A stretch of 15,937 nt of DNA from Flavobacteriaceae bacterium (GCA_002693605.1 NZQO01000129.1:1-15937), one strand, 5' to 3'. Shown: positions 6,649 through 14,351, counted from the stretch's first letter. The notes: generated by a model from the letters alone, not told the origin. Made by a program: numbers and translations.

Positions 6649-8244
6649 TCATAAGGGAGCGCCTGCCAGAATTTCGTCATTGGCATATTCCTCGAACTTC
6701 TTGAAATTCTCCTTAAAGGAAGCGGCTAGCTCCTTGGCCTGTATGTCGTACGCCTTCTTGTTCTTCCATGTTTCCTTCGGGTTTAGCACCTCGGTGGGAA
6801 CGTTGGGACACGTTTGCGGTACCTGCAAACCGAAAATAGGATGCTGCTCGAAAGTCACGTCTTCCAGCTGCCCATTTAGGGCCGCGGTAATCATGGCACG
6901 GGTGTATTTCAGCTTCATACGCGTTCCAATTCCGTAAGGACCACCGGTCCAACCCGTATTGATAAGCCATACGTTTACACCGGCATCTTTCATCTTGGCA
7001 CTTAGCATTTCGGCATATTTGGTTGGGTGAAGCGGCATGAAGGGCGCCCCGAAACACGCCGAGAAGCTCGGCAACGGTTCGTCGATCCCCGCTTCGGTAC
7101 CCGCCACCTTCGCTGTATAGCCACTAATGAAATGGTATGCAGCTTGTCCCGGTGTCAATTTCGAGATAGGAGGCAACACTCCGAATGCATCGGCGGTCAA
7201 GAAGAAAATGTTCTTCGGATTTTTCCCTATGGAAGGTTCCTGAATGTTGTCTATGTGATAAATTGGGTAGCTTACCCGTGTGTTCTGCGTAATTGAGGTA
7301 TCCGAAAAATCTACGTTACCCTGATCGTCCATTACCACGTTCTCCAGGATCGCACCGGGCTTTATGGCATGGTAAATATCCGGTTCGTTCTCCTCGGAAA
7401 GGTTGATAACCTTGGCATAGCAACCCCCTTCGAAGTTGAAGATGGTATTCTCAGCCGTCCAGCCGTGCTCGTCATCGCCAATCAATCTCCTGTCAGGGTC
7501 AGCAGAGAGCGTTGTTTTCCCCGTTCCCGAAAGGCCGAAGAAAATGGCAGTCTCGCCGTCCTCGCCCACATTGGCCGAGCAGTGCATAGGCATGGTATTC
7601 TTATCTACCGGAAGGATGAAGTTGAGGGCCGAAAATATTCCCTTCTTAATTTCGCCAGTATATCCGGTACCGCCAATCAAGGCAATCTTCTTGGTAAAGT
7701 TCAGGATGGCAAAATTGTGCTGTCGGGTTCCGTCTACTTCGGGGTCTGCCATAAAGCCTGGGGCGTTAATTACCGTCCACTCGGGAGTAAACCCTTCCAG
7801 CTCTTCTTCCGTAGGCCTCAAGAACATATTATAGGCAAACATATTGCTCCAAGGGTACTCGTTTATTACTCGTATGTTTAAACGGTAGTCCTCGTCGGCA
7901 CAGGCATAGCTATCGCGCACATACACTTCCTTGCCAGACAGGTAGTTGGTCACCTTATCGTACAAGCGGTCGAACATATCGGTAGGAAAGGGAATGTTTA
8001 TATTGCCCCACCACACCTTTTCGCGGGTAACATCGTCCTTCACGATAAAGCGGTCCTTGGGAGAGCGGCCGGTAAACTCGCCGGTATTTACGGCAAGGGC
8101 ACCACTGGAAGCCTCTGTTCCCTGACCTTTTTCTATCGTTTCATTGTGGAGTTGTTCGGAGGAAAGTTGATACTTAACTTTTGCATTTGCGATTCCATAT
8201 TGGTCCAACGAAATCGTCTTTGTAGTTTGGTTATTACTTACCAT
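6649..8244 (-). CDS. pckA: Phosphoenolpyruvate carboxykinase (ATP)
   Basis: The enzyme decarboxylates and phosphorylates oxaloacetate with ATP to give phosphoenolpyruvate, the entry step of gluconeogenesis in the cytoplasm. The 531-residue length matches the ATP-dependent class. Motifs are intact: substrate-binding TGRSPKDR (58-65), GGTGYTGEIKKG (191-202) with the metal-ligand lysine, the P-loop GLSGTGKTT (237-245), and LIGDDEHGW (254-262) with the metal-binding aspartates. The ATG at 8244 lies about 21 bases downstream of the transcription start predicted from TATTTTTG at 8277-8270. The gene appears monocistronic: a strong hairpin lies downstream, and DUF423 upstream is separated by 76 bases containing this promoter. 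GTP-dependent enzymes have a different sequence, so the class call is safe. Confidence 0.97.
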   Translation of the reverse strand: MVSNNQTTKTISLDQYGIANAKVKYQLSSEQLHNETIEKGQGTEASSGALAVNTGEFTGRSPKDRFIVKDDVTREKVWWGNINIPFPTDMFDRLYDKVTNYLSGKEVYVRDSYACADEDYRLNIRVINEYPWSNMFAYNMFLRPTEEELEGFTPEWTVINAPGFMADPEVDGTRQHNFAILNFTKKIALIGGTGYTGEIKKGIFSALNFILPVDKNTMPMHCSANVGEDGETAIFFGLSGTGKTTLSADPDRRLIGDDEHGWTAENTIFNFEGGCYAKVINLSEENEPDIYHAIKPGAILENVVMDDQGNVDFSDTSITQNTRVSYPIYHIDNIQEPSIGKNPKNIFFLTADAFGVLPPISKLTPGQAAYHFISGYTAKVAGTEAGIDEPLPSFSACFGAPFMPLHPTKYAEMLSAKMKDAGVNVWLINTGWTGGPYGIGTRMKLKYTRAMITAALNGQLEDVTFEQHPIFGLQVPQTCPNVPTEVLNPKETWKNKKAYDIQAKELAASFKENFKKFEEYANDEILAGAPL

Positions 8245-8269
8245 ACCTCTATTTAATTGTTGTGGGCAA

Positions 8270-8277
8270 CAAAAATA
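8270..8277 (-). promoter_or_regulatory. pckA promoter -7 element (TATTTTTG)
   Basis: TATTTTTG on the minus strand matches TAnnTTTG exactly, predicting a start near 8266. The inverted repeat TTCTG-AAA-CAGAA (8282-8294) lies directly upstream between the -7 and -33 positions and could be an operator. No clear -33 TTG is seen. Confidence 0.5.
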
Positions 8278-8320
8278 ATAATTCTGAAACAGAAAGCGCT
8301 CTTTTTAGTTTGAATTGTTA

Positions 8321-8713
8321 TTACTTTAACTTCCTGATTTCGTACCCCAACTTTAGCCATCCTACTATAAACAGCAACCCGCCAATAGGGGTTATGGGAC
8401 CCAAGAAGCCAACGTCTATGGGCAGTACCGAGCGTAGGGCCAGGAGGTAGATCGAGCCCGAGAACAACACTATGGCCAGCAGGAATATGCGAAACACCCA
8501 CACCTTGGTGTCGTGGCCAATTGGCCTAGCAAGTCCGATGACAAAAAGCGCCAACACGTGGTACATTTGGTAGCGAACGCCTGTCTCGAAGCTCGCCACC
8601 TCCTCGGACGGCACCAATTGCTTTAGTCCGTGGGCACCAAAGGCGCCAATGGCAATGGTGAGGGCGGCTAGGGCGGTGGCCGTCACGACAATATTTTTAT
8701 GGTAATCGCTCAT
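8321..8713 (-). CDS. DUF423 (YgdD/TMEM256-like) membrane protein
   Basis: This is a small predicted inner-membrane protein of 130 residues with four hydrophobic segments. Family marks are GAFGAHGL (about 23-30), the ETGVRYQMYHVLAL stretch (43-56), and FLGPITPIGGLLFI near the C-terminus. The function of the family is not established. I chose the ATG at 8713: it gives the usual family length, and the promoter motif TAATTTTG at 8769-8762 predicts transcription from about 8758, which excludes a longer start at 8764. An ATG at 8728 is a possible alternative adding five residues. The gene ends 76 bases before the pckA start on the same strand and is divergent from the saccharopine dehydrogenase-like gene. 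Confidence 0.88.
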   Translation of the reverse strand: MSDYHKNIVVTATALAALTIAIGAFGAHGLKQLVPSEEVASFETGVRYQMYHVLALFVIGLARPIGHDTKVWVFRIFLLAIVLFSGSIYLLALRSVLPIDVGFLGPITPIGGLLFIVGWLKLGYEIRKLK

Positions 8714-8761
8714 AGGTTCCGGTAACATTTTAGTACTTTCGTTTTTTTCTGAAATGAACCT

Positions 8762-8769
8762 CAAAATTA
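8762..8769 (-). promoter_or_regulatory. DUF423 promoter -7 element (TAATTTTG)
   Basis: TAATTTTG on the minus strand matches TAnnTTTG; an imperfect TTTC box lies about 21 bases upstream, inside the first codons of the divergent saccharopine dehydrogenase-like gene. It predicts a leader of about 45 bases to the ATG at 8713. Confidence 0.4.
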
Positions 8770-8782
8770 CGAAAAACTACCC

Positions 8783-10153
8783 ATGCGAAATATATTAATT
8801 ATCGGTGCAGGCCGATCTTCAACGAGTTTAATCCAATATTTGCTGAACAAATCGGAAGCCGAGGAGCTATTCGTCACCATTGGCGACCTCTCCATCAGCA
8901 ACGCGCAAAAGTATACCGACGGGCATCCCAACGCCCGGGCCATTATGCTGGATATCTTCAACGAAGCGGACCGACGGGAAGCTGTGCAGGCAGCAGATTT
9001 AGTCATTTCTATGCTACCGGCACGCTATCATATTGAAGTTGCGAAAGACTGCTTGGAGTTTGGGAAACATATGGTGACGGCCAGCTACGTGAGCGATGAA
9101 ATGCAGGCCCTCAATAAAAAAGTAACGAGCAAAGGATTGGTTTTTATGAACGAGATAGGACTTGACCCGGGCATAGACCATATGAGCGCCATGCAGATAA
9201 TAGACCGTATACGCGACAACGGCGGCAAGATGCTGCTGTTCGAGTCGTTCACCGGTGGCCTGGTAGCCCCCGAGAGCGATGACAACCTATGGCATTACAA
9301 ATTTACGTGGAACCCCAGGAACGTCGTGGTGGCCGGGCAAGGAGGCGCTGCCGAATTTATTCAGGAAGGCACCTACAAATACATTCCCTATCACCGTTTG
9401 TTTCGAAGAACCGAGTTCTTGGAAATTGAGGGACACGGCCGATTTGAGGGATACGCCAATCGAAACTCCTTGAAATACCGAGGCATATATGGCCTTGAAG
9501 ATGTACTTACTTTGTACCGCGGCACCATTCGAAGGGTGGGCTTTAGCAAGGCGTGGAACATGTTCGTGCAATTGGGAATGACCGATGATGGGTATACCAT
9601 ACCGAATTCAGAAGAACTTAGTTATCGGGAATTCGTAAACCTGTTCCTTCCCTATTCACCTACCGATTCGGTAGAGCTGAAATTGCGCCACAACCTGAAA
9701 ATAGACCAAGACGACCTTATGTGGGGAAAACTGGAGGAGCTTGATATCTTCAATCCCGATAAAAAAATAGGCCTAAAAGATGCCACCCCGGCCCAAGCAC
9801 TACAAAAAATCTTAGAGGATAAATGGACCTTGCAACCCGATGATAAGGATATGATCGTGATGTACCATAAATTTGGCTACGAACTTAACGGCATCAAGAA
9901 ACAGATAGACAGCAACATGGTGCTCGTAGGTGAGAATCAGAGTCATACGGCTATGGCAAAAACCGTAGGACTTCCCGTGGCCATGGCTGCTTTAAAAATT
10001 TTGAACGGGGAAATCACCTCCCCTGGCGTACAGCTGCCCATTAGCAAGGAGGTGTACGAACCCATCTTAGCCGAACTGAAAGAACACGGCATTCAGTTTA
10101 AAGAGCACTTTACCGAATATTTGGGATACAACCCAGATAATGTGCAGGGGTAA
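8783..10153 (+). CDS. Saccharopine dehydrogenase-like oxidoreductase
   Basis: This 456-residue cytoplasmic enzyme resembles the glutamate-forming saccharopine dehydrogenases (LYS9/AASS C-terminal type), which interconvert saccharopine with glutamate and aminoadipate semialdehyde. The N-terminal Rossmann domain (about 1-125) opens with ILIIGAGRSS (4-13) and includes the ISMLPARYH stretch. The larger catalytic and dimer domain starts at about GLDPGIDHMSA (132-142) and contains FTGGLVAPESDDNLWHYKF, whose WHYKF segment is typical, and a C-terminal AMAKTVGLPVAMAAL helix. The gene stands alone on the plus strand, 69 bases from the divergent DUF423 start, with no lysine-pathway partner in the window, so direction and pathway (lysine breakdown or another amino-acid route) are inferred. 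Only a weak promoter candidate (TACTTTCG, 8734-8741) is seen upstream. Confidence 0.88.
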   Translation: MRNILIIGAGRSSTSLIQYLLNKSEAEELFVTIGDLSISNAQKYTDGHPNARAIMLDIFNEADRREAVQAADLVISMLPARYHIEVAKDCLEFGKHMVTASYVSDEMQALNKKVTSKGLVFMNEIGLDPGIDHMSAMQIIDRIRDNGGKMLLFESFTGGLVAPESDDNLWHYKFTWNPRNVVVAGQGGAAEFIQEGTYKYIPYHRLFRRTEFLEIEGHGRFEGYANRNSLKYRGIYGLEDVLTLYRGTIRRVGFSKAWNMFVQLGMTDDGYTIPNSEELSYREFVNLFLPYSPTDSVELKLRHNLKIDQDDLMWGKLEELDIFNPDKKIGLKDATPAQALQKILEDKWTLQPDDKDMIVMYHKFGYELNGIKKQIDSNMVLVGENQSHTAMAKTVGLPVAMAALKILNGEITSPGVQLPISKEVYEPILAELKEHGIQFKEHFTEYLGYNPDNVQG

Positions 10154-10248
10154 TCTACTATTTGCCCTACTTTTGATCGGGATGGGGCACTGCAAAAATG
10201 GCCGTTTGGTTGTCTAGGACATACCGTTCTATCTCCCTACCGCAATTG

Positions 10249-10325
10249 ACCGCAAGCACACCGCAAGGAAACCGCAAGGATACCGCAAGGAGACCGTAAG
10301 GAAACCTGAAGGAGACCGCAAGGAG
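10249..10325. repeat. 11-bp tandem repeat array, consensus ACCGCAAGGAN
   Basis: Seven consecutive 11-base units can be aligned without gaps: ACCGCAAGCAC, ACCGCAAGGAA, ACCGCAAGGAT, ACCGCAAGGAG, ACCGTAAGGAA, ACCTGAAGGAG and ACCGCAAGGAG. Degenerate flanking units precede (ACCGCAATTG, 10239-10248) and follow (ACCTTGGGGGT, 10326-10336). The last base of the unit is the variable one. A period of 11 is close to one DNA helical turn and is not a multiple of three, so no protein repeat is implied. Confidence 0.92.
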
Positions 10326-10340
10326 ACCTTGGGGGTGTAG

Positions 10341-10535
10341 TTGGCAGTGTTTAGCGTTCAAAGTGTAGTAGCAGTGGGTATTTGCATTTGGCAGTTGGAA
10401 GTAAGTCGACAACTTCTTGGCCATCCATCTCAGGAAAGAATCCGTGATTGTCCCCTTGAGGGGATTATAGGGGTGTTTAGTGCTCAGTGTTCAGTTGGCA
10501 GTGTTCAGATTTGGTAGGCAGTTGCAGTTAGCAGT
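10341..10535. repeat. Degenerate GGCAGT / GTGTT(T/C)AG dispersed repeats
   Basis: TTGGCAGTGTTTAG (10341-10354) and TTGGCAGTGTTCAG (10495-10508) differ at one base of fourteen. GTGTTTAGCGTTCA (10347-10360) and GTGTTTAGTGCTCA (10473-10486) differ at two bases. Further TTGGCAGTTGGAAGTA and AGGCAGTTGCAGTTAGCAGTTCGAAGTAG segments lie at about 10388-10403 and 10516-10544. The pattern resembles the low-complexity GGCAGTT-type spacer repeats I recall from other Flavobacteriaceae genomes. Confidence 0.7.
10451..10473. repeat. CCCCTTGAGGGG hairpin with trailing AGGGG
   Basis: TCCCC (10451-10455), loop TTGA and GGGGA (10460-10464) form a 5-bp stem; a second AGGGG follows at 10469-10473, so alternative pairings are possible. 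It sits between the two groups of GGCAGT repeats. No T tract follows, so it is unlikely to be a terminator. Confidence 0.5.
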
Positions 10536-10571
10536 TCGAAGTAGCCAATAAATTATACTCATTGATTTCAT

Positions 10572-10602
10572 AAAAAAATCCGGCGATTCGCCGGATTTTT
10601 TT
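10572..10602. terminator. Terminator of the zinc metallopeptidase gene
   Basis: AAAAAAATCCGGCG, loop ATT, and CGCCGGATTTTTTT form a perfect 14-bp stem with seven A on one side and seven T on the other. It starts 17 bases after the metallopeptidase stop (minus strand) and can also stop plus-strand reading from the distant saccharopine dehydrogenase-like gene. Confidence 0.92.
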
Positions 10603-10618
10603 GTGCTTTAAATTGCGA

Positions 10619-11317
10619 TTATTCGCGCCCGCCCATAAACATACTTATAAAGTATAGCAAGGTTGCCAGTGAGCCCAACGCAGCCACTACATAGGTGCGT
10701 GCGGCCCATTTTAAGGCGTCTTCCGCTCCATCGTGCTCTTGCGGGGTCACCATATTTTCGGTTTCCAACCAAGCGAGCGCGCGCTTACTGGCGTCAAATT
10801 CCACCGGCAGGGTGATGAAGGCAAACACGGTAGTCGCCGCGAACAGGATAATACCCACCAGGAACAGGGTATTGCCCAAGCCGGTCATAGAGGTGGCAAA
10901 GGTAAGTACCAATCCCGCCATGATGACAAAATTGGAGAGCTTGCTCGCCACGCCAACCACCGGTACGATAGCCGAACGCATTTGCAACCAGCTATAAGCC
11001 GTAGCGTGCTGTACCGCGTGCCCAACCTCGTGCGCCGCTACCGCGGCCGCGGCGGCATTGCGCTGCATATAGACGGGTTCGCTAAGATTTACCGTTTTCT
11101 TGGCAGGATTGTAATGGTCGGTGAGTTGCCCCGGCGTCGAGATGACCTCCACATCATGAATGCCATTGTCGGCCAGCATTTTTTCGGCAATTTCCTTGCC
11201 GCTCATACCGTTCTGCAGGTGCACCTTTGAGTATTTTTTGAACTTGCTCTTAAGCTTGTTGCTAACGTACATGCTCACCAAAAAGATGGCGCCCGCTAAT
11301 ATATAATATCCAATCAT
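10619..11317 (-). CDS. Membrane zinc metallopeptidase (YugP family)
   Basis: This 232-residue predicted inner-membrane peptidase of the neutral zinc metallopeptidase family PF04298 has no well-defined substrate. It has an N-terminal membrane segment (about 2-20), a soluble region with HYNP (68-71) typical of the family, the catalytic zinc motif HEVGH (96-100), two central hydrophobic segments (about 131-145 and 150-170), a candidate third zinc ligand Glu173 in PVEFDASKRA, and a C-terminal membrane segment (about 208-228). All expected catalytic residues are present. It lies 57 bases downstream of leuS on the same strand and may be read from the leuS promoter or from a weaker own motif (TATCTTTA, 11345-11338). 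A strong terminator follows. Confidence 0.92.
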   Translation of the reverse strand: MIGYYILAGAIFLVSMYVSNKLKSKFKKYSKVHLQNGMSGKEIAEKMLADNGIHDVEVISTPGQLTDHYNPAKKTVNLSEPVYMQRNAAAAAVAAHEVGHAVQHATAYSWLQMRSAIVPVVGVASKLSNFVIMAGLVLTFATSMTGLGNTLFLVGIILFAATTVFAFITLPVEFDASKRALAWLETENMVTPQEHDGAEDALKWAARTYVVAALGSLATLLYFISMFMGGRE

Positions 11318-11337
11318 TTTCTTACTTTTTTAAAATT

Positions 11338-11345
11338 TAAAGATA
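11338..11345 (-). promoter_or_regulatory. Possible zinc metallopeptidase promoter -7 element (TATCTTTA)
   Basis: TATCTTTA on the minus strand matches TAnnTTTG except for the last base and would give a leader of about 17 bases. There is no good -33 box. It lies between the leuS stop (11375) and the metallopeptidase ATG (11317). Confidence 0.3.
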
Positions 11346-11374
11346 CGTAGGGAAAAGCAAAAAGCGTGCTAAAA

Positions 11375-14218
11375 TTAGCCCACAATATTCACAATCTTTC
11401 CGGGTACCACGATTACCTTTTTTGGGGCACGGCCCGCTAGGTAGTTCTCGGTCTTTTCGTGTGCCATTACGGCAGCCTCGATGTCCTCCTTTGCCATATC
11501 GAGTGGCAGTTCCAAGGTAAAACGGGTCTTGCCGTTAAAGGAAATGGGATATTCCTTCGTGTGCTCTACAAGATATTTTTCCTCGAATTTAGGGAAGGCA
11601 GCGATTGAGATACTCTCGCTATGCCCCAATTTTTGCCATAATTCTTCTGAAATATGCGGTGCGTACGGGGACAACAGTACCACCAATGGCTCCAATACTT
11701 CACGGCTGTTGCAGCCTTGGGCGCCCAGTTCGTTCACGGCGATCATAAAGGTAGAAACCGATGTGTTGAAACTGAAGTTCTCAATATCTTCTTCCACCTT
11801 ATTGATGGTCTTGTGAAGAATACGCAAACTCTCCCCGGAAGCCGGTTCTTCTGAAACGGAGAAGACACCGCCCTGCTTCCCGTCCGCAGCTATTCCCGAA
11901 TGGTATAGCTTCCAAAGTTTTTTCAAGAAACTATGCACCCCGGTAATCCCGGCCGTGTTCCAAGGTTTGGCCTGTTCCAGTGGCCCTAGGAACATTTCGT
12001 ACATCCGTAGGGTATCGGCGCCGTAGCGCTCGCAAATATCGTCTGGGTTGACCACGTTGTATTTGGACTTCGACATTTTCTCGACCTCCCGTACCACTTT
12101 AAATGCGCCATCCTTTTCGGTAATGAATTCTGAATCTTCATATTCCGGTCGCCAAGCCTTGAACGCCTCAATGTCAAGTTCGTTGGAATGGTTTACAAAG
12201 GACACATCGGCGTGGATAGGCTGCATTACATTTCCTGTCTGCATTCCAGCAGAAACAAAGGTATTACTTCCTTCCAATCGGTTTACGAAAGCACTCTCCC
12301 CCAAGATCATCCCTTGGTTGATTAGCTTCTTGAACGGTTCATCCACAGGCAGCACACCACGATCGTACAAAAACTTCACCCAAAAGCGGCTGTATAGCAA
12401 ATGTCCCGTTGCGTGCTCGCTACCGCCTACATATAAGTCTACATTCTGCCAATATTCCATCGCTTCTTGGCTGGCCAATGCTTGGTCGTTGCGCGGATCC
12501 ATATAGCGGAACATATAGCAGCTACTGCCCGCCCAGCCCGGCATGGTATTCAGCTCTAGGGGAAACACAGTTTCGTGGTCGATTTTCTCGTTGGAAACCA
12601 CCTTGTTTTGCTCGCTGTCCCAAGCCCAGGTATCGGCCCTGCCCAAGGGCGGCTCGCCATCTTCGGTTGGCAGATATGCCGAAACCTCTGGAAGGGTAAG
12701 CGGCAAATAGCGTTCGTCTATCAATTGTGGCAGCCCATTTTTATAGTATACGGGAAAGGGTTCTCCCCAATACCGCTGCCTGCTGAAAACCGCATCGCGT
12801 AGGCGGTAATTGACCTTCCCCTTGCCGGTACCTTTTTGCTCCAGCGCCTCAATTACCTTATTGGTCGCCTCTTTATATTGGAATCCGTTCAGGAAATCGC
12901 TATTCGCGATTACGGTTTTGTCTTTATCGGAGAAGGCCCCTTCCGAAATATCGATTCCTTCAAAAATGTTCGGGATGGGAATGTTAAAATGCCGTGCAAA
13001 GTCATAGTCACGTTGGTCGCCGCAGGGTACGCTCATTACCGCGCCCGTACCGTAGCCCGCCAATACGTAATCGCCAATCCAAACGGGGATGGGCTTACCG
13101 GTAAAGGGATGTACCGCATAGGCACCGGTAAAGGCACCTGTTATCGACTTGACATCGGCCATACGTTCTCGCTCGCTGCGCTTTGCGGTAGCGGCTACGT
13201 AGGTCTCGACCTCCTCCTTTTGGGCTGCGGTCGTAATTTCGGCGACCAGTTCGTGCTCGGGTGCCAGGGTCATAAAGCTAACCCCGAAGATAGTGTCCGG
13301 ACGTGTTGTAAAGACTGAAATTGTATGGTCTGAATGCTGTAGCTTGAAGTGCACCTCGGCCCCCTCGCTCCTGCCAATCCAATTGGTTTGCGAATCTTTT
13401 AGCGGTTGAGGCCAATCTATGGTATCGAGCCCGTTCAAAAGTCGTTGGGCATAGGCGGTAATGCGCATGCTCCATTGCTTCATTTTCTTGCGCACCACGG
13501 GATAGCCGCCCCGTTCGGAAACGCCGTTCACGATCTCATCATTGGCAAGCACCGTACCCAACTGCGGGCACCAGTTCACCTCGGTTTCGGCAAGATAGGT
13601 AAGCCTATAGTTAAGGAGGAGACGCTGTTTCTCTTCCGAAGTAAAATCGTTCCACTGCTGGGCGGTCACTGCGGGTGTATCATTATCGCTGGCCGCCATT
13701 ACGCCTGTATTTCCTTCCGAAGAAAGTATGGTTTCCAATTCTGAAATGGGCCGTGCCTTGTCCTGCTGGTAATCGTACCAGCTGTTGAAAAGCTGCATGA
13801 AGATCCACTGCGTCCATTTGTAGTATGCAGGGTCGCTGGTGCGCACCTCCCGGCTCCAATCGAACGAGAAGCCCATCTGGTCCAGTTGTTCGCGATAGCG
13901 TGCAATATTCTCCTGGGTGGTCTTGCGCGGGTGCTGGCCGGTCTGTATGGCATATTGCTCGGCCGGCAGCCCAAACGAATCGTATCCCTGTGGATGAAGC
14001 ACGTTAAAACCCTTGTGGCGCTTGTAGCGCGCAAAGATGTCGCTCGCAATATACCCCAGTGGGTGTCCCACGTGCAAACCAGCCCCCGACGGATACGGAA
14101 ACATGTCGAGCACGTAGTATTTCGGTTTTTCAGAAACGTTGGAAGCCTTGAAGGTTTGGTGCTCGGCCCAGTACTTTTGCCATTTAGATTCGATTGAATT
14201 GAAATCGTAGTTGCCCAT
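11375..14218 (-). CDS. leuS: Leucyl-tRNA synthetase
   Basis: This class I synthetase charges tRNA-Leu and proofreads mischarged products in the cytoplasm. The HIGH motif is HVGH (49-52) within PYPSGAGLHVGH, the editing domain shows the threonine-rich TTRPDTIFG (304-312), and KMSKS is at 714-718. At 947 residues it is longer than the roughly 860-residue E. coli enzyme. Much of the excess is a stretch at about 148-205, rich in Ser, Glu and Gln, inserted before NWCPQLGTVLAND. The zinc-ribbon cysteines that follow this point in E. coli are absent (GVSERGGYPVVRKK). The start ATG at 14218 lies 20 bases downstream of the predicted transcription start from a good promoter at 14272-14242. The metallopeptidase gene follows on the same strand, and ftsX is divergent. 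Confidence 0.97.
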   Translation of the reverse strand: MGNYDFNSIESKWQKYWAEHQTFKASNVSEKPKYYVLDMFPYPSGAGLHVGHPLGYIASDIFARYKRHKGFNVLHPQGYDSFGLPAEQYAIQTGQHPRKTTQENIARYREQLDQMGFSFDWSREVRTSDPAYYKWTQWIFMQLFNSWYDYQQDKARPISELETILSSEGNTGVMAASDNDTPAVTAQQWNDFTSEEKQRLLLNYRLTYLAETEVNWCPQLGTVLANDEIVNGVSERGGYPVVRKKMKQWSMRITAYAQRLLNGLDTIDWPQPLKDSQTNWIGRSEGAEVHFKLQHSDHTISVFTTRPDTIFGVSFMTLAPEHELVAEITTAAQKEEVETYVAATAKRSERERMADVKSITGAFTGAYAVHPFTGKPIPVWIGDYVLAGYGTGAVMSVPCGDQRDYDFARHFNIPIPNIFEGIDISEGAFSDKDKTVIANSDFLNGFQYKEATNKVIEALEQKGTGKGKVNYRLRDAVFSRQRYWGEPFPVYYKNGLPQLIDERYLPLTLPEVSAYLPTEDGEPPLGRADTWAWDSEQNKVVSNEKIDHETVFPLELNTMPGWAGSSCYMFRYMDPRNDQALASQEAMEYWQNVDLYVGGSEHATGHLLYSRFWVKFLYDRGVLPVDEPFKKLINQGMILGESAFVNRLEGSNTFVSAGMQTGNVMQPIHADVSFVNHSNELDIEAFKAWRPEYEDSEFITEKDGAFKVVREVEKMSKSKYNVVNPDDICERYGADTLRMYEMFLGPLEQAKPWNTAGITGVHSFLKKLWKLYHSGIAADGKQGGVFSVSEEPASGESLRILHKTINKVEEDIENFSFNTSVSTFMIAVNELGAQGCNSREVLEPLVVLLSPYAPHISEELWQKLGHSESISIAAFPKFEEKYLVEHTKEYPISFNGKTRFTLELPLDMAKEDIEAAVMAHEKTENYLAGRAPKKVIVVPGKIVNIVG

Positions 14219-14241
14219 TGCAGCAGTTTGAAAATGAAGGG

Positions 14242-14272
14242 CAAATTTAAGGCTATTGTACGAAAGACGAAA
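14242..14272 (-). promoter_or_regulatory. leuS promoter (TTTC-N19-TAAATTTG)
   Basis: On the minus strand TTTC (14272-14269), 19 bases, and TAAATTTG (14249-14242) closely match the Bacteroidota promoter TTTG-N19-TAnnTTTG with one mismatch in the -33 box. The predicted start is near 14238, 20 bases before the leuS ATG. Confidence 0.6.
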
Positions 14273-14343
14273 GGGGAAACGTTATCAAAAAAAGCACGGG
14301 CAACCCCCGCAATTTTACGATATCTGTAGAAGTCGCTTTTGCT

Positions 14344-14351
14344 TAGTTTTG
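14344..14351 (+). promoter_or_regulatory. ftsX promoter -7 element (TAGTTTTG)
   Basis: TAGTTTTG matches TAnnTTTG exactly on the plus strand and predicts a start near 14355, about 26 bases before the ATG at 14381. It argues against a longer reading frame opening at 14339. No clear -33 TTG is visible. Confidence 0.5.

Larger units (their letters stand above)
10154..10618. other. Repeat-rich intergenic stretch
   Basis: These 465 bases between the saccharopine dehydrogenase-like gene and the convergent zinc metallopeptidase gene hold no gene I can support. They contain an 11-bp tandem array (10249-10325), scattered GGCAGT and GTGTT(T/C)AG motifs (10341-10535), a CCCCTTGAGGGG hairpin (10451-10464) and a strong terminator (10572-10602). 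A minus-strand frame of 85 codons (10424-10167) runs through the array, but its repeated LLAVS-R-P residues are simply the 11-bp unit translated, and no family is recognised. Confidence 0.8.

Noticed and set aside
7369..7881. Long plus-strand frame (170 codons) opposite pckA
   Set aside because: It is antisense to a fully conserved pckA coding sequence, shows no domain, and is explained by codon composition of the real gene.
8714..8764. Longer N-terminus for the DUF423 protein (start at 8764)
   Set aside because: It would begin before the predicted transcription start near 8758 and adds a charged extension not expected for this family.
10167..10424. Minus-strand 85-codon frame with an LLAVS-type repeat peptide
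   Set aside because: The repeat residues come from the 11-bp tandem array read in all three phases; it has no recognised family, no promoter motif I can see, and it overlaps spacer repeats. Treated as a repeat, not a gene.
10451..10473. CCCCTTGAGGGG hairpin as a terminator
   Set aside because: The stem has five pairs and no T tract follows on either strand; a far better terminator lies at 10572-10602.
13699..14244. Minus-strand frame of 181 codons overlapping the start of leuS
   Set aside because: It is a +1/-1 shadow of leuS, rich in Arg, Thr and Ser as expected of out-of-frame reading; the leuS frame carries all catalytic motifs.
14284..14311. Minus-strand GC hairpin (GCGGGGGTTGCCCGTGC) followed by seven T, upstream of leuS
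   Set aside because: The stem is only about four or five base pairs, and it lies upstream of the leuS promoter, so it cannot be a leuS attenuator; it also lies outside the ftsX transcript.
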